Position numbers and translations under genes: made by a program. The notes beneath the pieces were generated by a model, which saw only the letters and a program-made list of their open reading frames with translations, searched no databases and was not told the DNA's origin. From positions 1-8,172 of the forward strand of contig JAGUYA010000066.1 of the NCBI GenBank assembly GCA_020061545.1: a stretch of DNA of 8,172 nucleotides, in the 5' to 3' direction. This DNA is from Candidatus Omnitrophota bacterium. GTDB lineage: Bacteria; Omnitrophota; Gorgyraeia; Gygaellales; Profunditerraquicolaceae. Positions 6,001-8,172 of the stretch are shown piece after piece (the first letter of the stretch is position 1; each line of letters starts with the position of its first letter).

Positions 6001-8172
6001 TAAAGTTGATCTTGCCTATGTTTTGCCTCAGGTTGACTTAAGAAGCACAGGAGATAAATCCTGCCTTATTTTAAAAACAACAGGAACTACTAATGTTCCT
6101 ACAGGCGAAGGAACTAGCCCATGGTGGTCAAAGATAATTACCCATTCTAATACTCAATGGACAACAAAACATAATTTCAATATTTTTACATCCCTTCAAA
6201 AAGGCTCTTTGGAATTTGCTATTCCCCAAGGTTTTCATCAGCTTCAGGCTCACCCTATCGCTACTAATCCCGGAGCAGTAGGAGTAAAAATAGATAAATT
6301 ACCTTTGGCAGCTGACCCCAGAAAATTAGTAATGGTAACTAGTGATTTCAAGGTCTCTCTTAATCCGGGAAAATTAGAATTTACTTCTTCAAGAGATGAA
6401 AAGGGCAATCGTGTAGCTTCAGTTTTTGGTCGTGTCCTTTACCCAGGACAAACAACGAAGATAAAACTAGGAGAGTTGGACAAAGTAGTTAGTTTTGACG
6501 GTAAAGAGGTAAGGGTAGATGGCATTTATTATCAGAACGAGAAATTAAGCTTTAACAAAATAAGCAAAGACAATAAATATGCTATTGATACACAGGGAAG
6601 GTATTGGAATTTAGATGCTGGTAAAAAATTAAAACAGCTGCCAGCAGGAGTTAATTGGTTAGCTGTAGGAGGGATGTCTTTAAGAGACGCTCGAGGAAAT
6701 GAAATTAAGCTTATGGATACAGGTAAAACTGTTGACGGTAATAAGATCTGCAGAGGTTCGGATACTAAGTTGTATGTGATAGGTGATAATAAGATTTTCC
6801 TTATGGAGCAATATACAGCGTTGGCAAAATTACTGGAACCATTTAAGAAAGAAGATCCTAGAGTAAATCCTTTTACAGTGGAAATTATAAAAAAGTTAGG
6901 AGTTGATATAGTCCGGATTAACAAAGAAGATTATATCTATAATCAAAATACACTTATTAGGATTTATCAGTTAAAGAATATAGAAGATATAAAAGAATAT
7001 AAAAAATTTGTAGAAGAAGTAGAAAGGTTGCAACAAAATAAGGGGGAAGCTGTAAGACGGGCGATGGAACAATTAAGCGAAGAAAAAGGATGGAATAATT
7101 TTAACCTAGATGAACTCTTTGCCTTGGCAAGAGAACGACAAAAGCAAATTCCACCTTCAATTCTTCCTTCTATCAAGAGAAAATTAGATGAGGCCTTAAA
7201 ATATGCAAGCCAAGGAAAGTTAGATAAGTTAAATGAGGTAAATCAATATCTTAAGGATTTACAATTAGTAGATCGACTCGCGCCTATAGCAAGAGAAATG
7301 CTTAAACGTGATCTTGCTGAAACCTCAATCTTAACTAATTCCAAGAGGTTCGGCAATCTGAGGCAAGCATTTGAAAAAGGAGATGTGCTAAAGATAGTAG
7401 AGCTAATCCATAAAGATCCCCATAATCTTCGGGTAGTTGAAAGCTTTATTAACCTCCTTGTGCAGAGAGACGAACGTAAAAAGGAATTTATTGATCAAAG
7501 TGGCTGCATGAAGTATATACCGCTTATATCTGTTATACCCGGGCTTATGTTTGAACTTAAATCTCCGGAGGATATCTATAAAATAGGTGCTGCAAGTGGT
7601 GCAAATTTAGGCCTAGGTGCTGTTGGTTTAGGTCTTCTTGCTGCTCCTGAGCCCCTAATAACTAAGGTAGCAGGAGGAGTACTTTTATTAGGAGGTGTAG
7701 TTTTTGGCCTATATGCTTCTGACAAATTAAAATATGGCTTAACTGGCGAAGGTTTAACCTTAGGTGAAGGAGTAATACAAACAGGATTGGATATTCTTCC
7801 GGGAATTGGAGCATTGAAATATGCAAAATATGCAAAATATGGAAAACATATAGATTTTATGGTAACAGATTCCAAGGTTGTAAAGTTATCTACTATGCCT
7901 ACCTTAGGTAGGATATTTGGCGGTAGGAATGCAATATACGCCTATTCTTGCTATCAGATATCTAATACAGTTAATATAGTTAATACCGGCAAGCCCTTAA
8001 GTCTGGGTGGAGGCTTAGTTGCTTTAGGCGTAGGTTATATTCCCGGTGCAGTAGGAGAGGTGGGTCGTCTTGCTCCTGTCTGGCTTCAGCCGATAGTTAA
8101 TCCTGTAGGGTGGAAGCAAGCAGTTTATCAGACAAGCTTTTGGACAACAACCTCCACAGGGGCTTCAAAGAT
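1..8172 (+). CDS. Interior of a giant protein of unknown function, partial at both ends
   Basis: One frame, first full codon at base 2, runs 2,723 codons to base 8170 with no stop; the last two bases begin another codon. No start or stop is visible, so total length, signal peptide and C-terminal anchor are unknown. The protein alternates beta-rich blocks (DG, NG and GK turns, many aromatic residues) with Lys/Glu-rich helical segments, and ends the window in a Gly-rich hydrophobic stretch. It has only 7 Cys (residues about 175, 964, 1056, 2021, 2250, 2502, 2650, counting codon 1 at base 2). I saw no Walker A, HExxH or LPXTG motif. Size, low Cys and beta-rich modules suggest a secreted or cell-surface protein; attachment, cell-wall attack or toxin delivery are possible roles, none proven. 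Giant genes of this style are known from Omnitrophota. A neighbouring gene is not visible, so operon context is unknown. The reading frame is near certain; the function is not. Confidence 0.97.
2..1048 (+). other. Beta-rich segment 1 (residues 1-349)
   Basis: The first third of a kilobase-scale block reads as short beta strands joined by Gly/Asn/Asp turns, for example RITGTIGFTADGSS near 563-604 and KFFNPKIEIL near 671-700. Aromatic residues alternate with polar ones (SWRPTATLGIGS, GSWEFSGSENGWGVGV). Charged helices are nearly absent. This is the pattern of extracellular beta-sandwich or jelly-roll modules, but I cannot name a family. The segment continues leftward out of the window, so its true start is unknown. 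Confidence 0.5.
1049..1336 (+). other. Charged helical segment 1 (residues 350-445)
   Basis: Composition changes abruptly to Lys/Glu/Ala/Leu-rich sequence without turns, from YEWAQEIYYKDYKDHVAKQA through KERVESLSVELEKYLPFF. Helix-favouring stretches are separated by one Gly-rich break (EGKGGFNEF, around 1157-1183). It sits between two beta-rich blocks and looks like a helical insertion or spacer. No family is recognised; boundaries are by eye. Confidence 0.45.
1346..1735 (+). other. Beta-rich segment 2 with amphipathic aromatic strands (residues 449-578)
   Basis: Several stretches alternate hydrophobic and polar residues and are rich in aromatics: ARVEIGTGFDYPINIGWQW, HLYYDLSFIATQVTLDG, STLGLTAFFGEKNIFTSF. 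The strands are about 8-10 residues long and separated by polar turns. This could be an extracellular sandwich or, less likely, part of a barrel-like sheet. It is too short to be a full outer-membrane barrel on its own. No catalytic motif is seen. Confidence 0.4.
1757..1912 (+). other. Charged helical segment 2 (residues 586-637)
   Basis: A Lys/Leu/Glu-rich stretch begins at ITEDNFKELSKKLKLDEKLL and continues through NKNYKERLEPLRHNLSFVLY to a final helix ALDQIHQIA. Leu spacing is compatible with two or three amphipathic helices, perhaps a helical hairpin. It is followed by a Gly-rich return to beta sequence (GEGQIGLGVFGNGGLFF). Confidence 0.4.
2048..2092 (+). repeat. Three in-frame 15-bp tandem units encoding KFDKD, KFDEN, KFDLY
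   Basis: Units begin at 2048, 2063 and 2078. Units one and two share the nine bases AAATTTGAT and differ mainly in the last six; unit three has GAC for GAT and then diverges. Each encodes Lys-Phe-Asp plus two variable residues. The period is a multiple of three, so changes in copy number would keep the frame. It begins a hydrophilic linker-like region. Confidence 0.8.
2161..2174 (+). repeat. C5-T-C8 homopolymeric tract inside the gene
   Basis: Thirteen of fourteen bases are C in a gene that is otherwise AT-rich. It encodes the core of IPLPPQ. Read as given, the frame is intact on both sides. A tract of eight identical bases is a plausible slippage site, or a place where a sequencing or assembly error would shift the frame; here no shift is present. 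Confidence 0.85.
2192..2284 (+). repeat. Direct repeat pair of 24 bp encoding PKGKDIID and PKDKDIIE
   Basis: Copy one occupies 2192-2215 and copy two 2261-2284. They match at 22 of 24 bases (one G/A difference in the third codon, one T/G in the last). The offset is 69 bp, exactly 23 codons, so both copies are read in the same frame. The bases just upstream are also similar (AATAGC against GATAAC), suggesting a slightly longer ancestral duplication. It lies in a Lys/Asp/Pro-rich linker. Confidence 0.85.
2300..2940 (+). other. Trp-rich mixed segment (residues about 767-980)
   Basis: After the linker the sequence returns to structured, aromatic-rich protein: FITFNGGQSWAVIYDDP, then GLAFLITPRDIALSADVD, then a dense Trp cluster (NWKDTYIDITGWKYRTEVDG and FGEGWKWGGIDSISLV, about 2558-2690). 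A helix-like stretch LDKLQKKLEEGWRLP follows. Tight Trp/Tyr clustering with Gly turns could mark a carbohydrate-binding surface, but this is only a composition argument and no known module is recognised. Confidence 0.35.
2942..3500 (+). other. Beta-rich segment 3 opened by a QINPPP linker (residues about 981-1166)
   Basis: A short proline linker (QINPPP at 2942-2959) precedes a block of turns and strands: AFVKDGRVEFGVGSRVIYP, GEIVRLYNVAITAQDDKPL and SSWVYLKEGKYEAQGSMVDI. The strand-turn-strand pattern and alternating hydrophobic residues fit an Ig-like or other beta-sandwich module. No family assignment is possible by eye. Confidence 0.4.
3512..3781 (+). other. Charged helical segment 3 (residues 1171-1260)
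   Basis: Strongly helix-favouring, highly charged sequence: SFNEILKSMVDKRIPENEKN, then IREYFEYLNKAVEPLAIEFY, then VSYEEAQKLFKDEKENLLNQ, ending TTKGEAIKDYF. Leu, Ile and Phe recur every three to four residues. It separates two beta-rich blocks and is followed by a Gly/Pro-rich hinge (NPGGGP, 3797-3814). Confidence 0.5.
3944..4625 (+). other. Beta-rich segment 4 (residues about 1315-1542)
   Basis: A long run of strand-and-turn sequence: HGLRLRGLIEFYHGPGGLFM, GGVSIEVDTGTSIEFSYGDG, and NGQLFRLEDN followed by TLIINKEGRLFFEDENAKVF. The last pieces are typical short hairpins with NG and EG turns. A second proline linker of the same kind as at 2942 (QIINPPP, 4436-4456) sits inside this block and probably marks a boundary between two beta modules. 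No enzyme motif is seen. Confidence 0.4.
5090..5341 (+). other. Mixed helical segment 4 (residues 1697-1780)
   Basis: Helix-favouring pieces YDAVLKDISISEAKQLIGKG and KAQLDIIKKETSEVVERIGI are followed by a short strand-like piece (ELQVITP) and another helix (KEEINWLVERYIP). It resembles the other charged inserts in composition but is shorter and less regular. A Pro/Gly/Lys-rich hinge (TPKPGNDKPGNN, near 5419-5454) follows. Confidence 0.4.
5540..6559 (+). other. Beta-rich segment 5 (residues about 1847-2186)
   Basis: Repeated short hairpins with Asp-Gly or Asn-Gly turns: VVLTTDGRTSLSIGYDGNIY, VVNIRNGEVTVIPFG, GYFIDSKSGTGFLW, then LNPGKLEFTSSRDEKGN, and VVSFDGKEVRVDGIYY. The spacing of these hairpins is irregular, so I cannot define a strict repeat unit. 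The style is that of large extracellular proteins built from beta modules. Confidence 0.4.
6560..6814 (+). other. Possible beta-propeller-like blades (residues about 2187-2271)
   Basis: Three successive units have a strand ending in a small turn with an aromatic or polar-Gly pattern: KYAIDTQGRYWNLD, then VNWLAVGGMSLRDARGNEIK, then DTKLYVIGDNKIFLM. The middle part resembles tectonin-type blades (a Trp, then a V-G-G pair, then a strand and a D-A-R-G-N turn). At most two or three blades are visible, too few for a closed propeller unless the preceding beta block contributes more. The resemblance is suggestive only. Confidence 0.3.
6803..7510 (+). other. Long alpha-helical, partly coiled-coil or solenoid-like region (residues 2268-2503)
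   Basis: About 235 residues are nearly free of strand signals. Pieces such as IEDIKEYKKFVEEVERLQQN and GEAVRRAMEQLSEEKG have heptad-like hydrophobic spacing. Later pieces (ALKYASQGKLDKLNEVNQYL and QAFEKGDVLKIVELIHKDP) look like helix-turn-helix units of a TPR-like solenoid, with Gly at the turn and a DP after the second helix. It immediately precedes the hydrophobic region and may act as its stalk or a dimerising spacer. No family can be named with confidence. Confidence 0.5.
7514..8056 (+). other. Gly-rich hydrophobic region resembling a pre-toxin (PT-TG-like) segment (residues 2505-2685)
   Basis: Four uncharged stretches occur: YIPLISVIPGLMF (7514-7552), a 22-residue Gly/Ala/Leu stretch (7583-7648), VAGGVLLLGGVVFGLYA (7667-7717) and LSLGGGLVALGVGYIPGAVG (7997-8056). 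Between the third and fourth is LTGEGLTLGEGVIQTGLD followed by ILPGIGALKYAKYAK (7739-7837). Polymorphic toxins of the RHS and LXG classes often carry a pre-toxin region with a conserved Thr-Gly-Glu, then a PG[VI]G and a downstream Lys, next to hydrophobic helices; the order here is the same. The alternative is ordinary membrane-spanning or membrane-inserting helices with no toxin link. The resemblance is by motif only. Confidence 0.35.
7817..7846 (+). repeat. Three 9-bp tandem units encoding KYA, KYA, KYG
   Basis: The unit AAATATGCA occurs at 7817 and 7826, followed by AAATATGGA at 7835 and a trailing AAA. It encodes KYAKYAKYGK directly after the LPGIG motif. The period is a multiple of three, so the frame is kept. 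It looks like a recent small expansion. Confidence 0.8.

Noticed and set aside
6532..6924. A 130-codon open frame on the - strand
   Set aside because: It lies wholly opposite the continuous + frame, its translation is Ser/Leu/Ile-rich without any domain, and the + frame reads as structured protein here.
7576..7875. A 99-codon open frame on the - strand, Pro/Ala-rich
   Set aside because: It is the complement of the Gly-rich hydrophobic stretches and the KYA repeat; the Pro and Ala come from reversed Gly and Ala codons.

Overview
The whole window is the interior of one very large protein-coding gene on the + strand. The frame whose first complete codon is at base 2 stays open to the last complete codon at 8170. 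That is 2,723 consecutive sense codons with no TAA, TAG or TGA. Neither the start nor the stop lies in the window, so the protein is longer than about 2,720 residues by an unknown amount. I see no second gene, intergenic gap, RNA gene, CRISPR array, insertion sequence, promoter or terminator. Short open frames on the - strand are shadows of this gene.

The translation has no family signature I can name with certainty. It alternates beta-rich blocks with charged alpha-helical segments. The beta-rich blocks have short strands, DG/NG turns and many Tyr, Phe and Trp. The layout is: beta-rich (2-1048), helical (1049-1336), beta-rich (1346-1735), helical (1757-1912), Lys/Asp repeats and linker (2048-2300), Trp-rich beta block and a further beta block (2300-3500), helical (3512-3781), beta-rich (3944-4625), helical (5090-5341), beta-rich (5540-6560), a possible propeller-like blade (6560-6814), a long helical region (6803-7510), then a Gly-rich hydrophobic region (7514-8056). 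That last region has a TGE...LPGIG...K element resembling the pre-toxin TG (PT-TG) region of polymorphic toxins. Only seven cysteines occur in 2,723 residues, which suits an exported protein.

The base composition is moderately AT-rich (about 35-40% GC by eye) and Lys/Asn/Ile-rich. No in-frame TGA occurs, which argues against a code that reads TGA as an amino acid. A giant, repeat-poor, beta-rich, cysteine-poor ORF with isolated hydrophobic segments recalls the giant genes reported from Omnitrophota (former OP3), small predatory or parasitic bacteria. That assignment is an inference from style; no taxonomic marker is present.

The most interesting points are the size of the single ORF, the pre-toxin-like hydrophobic region near the right end, and local in-frame duplications and a C-tract clustered at 2048-2284, which look like a linker still changing by slippage or duplication.
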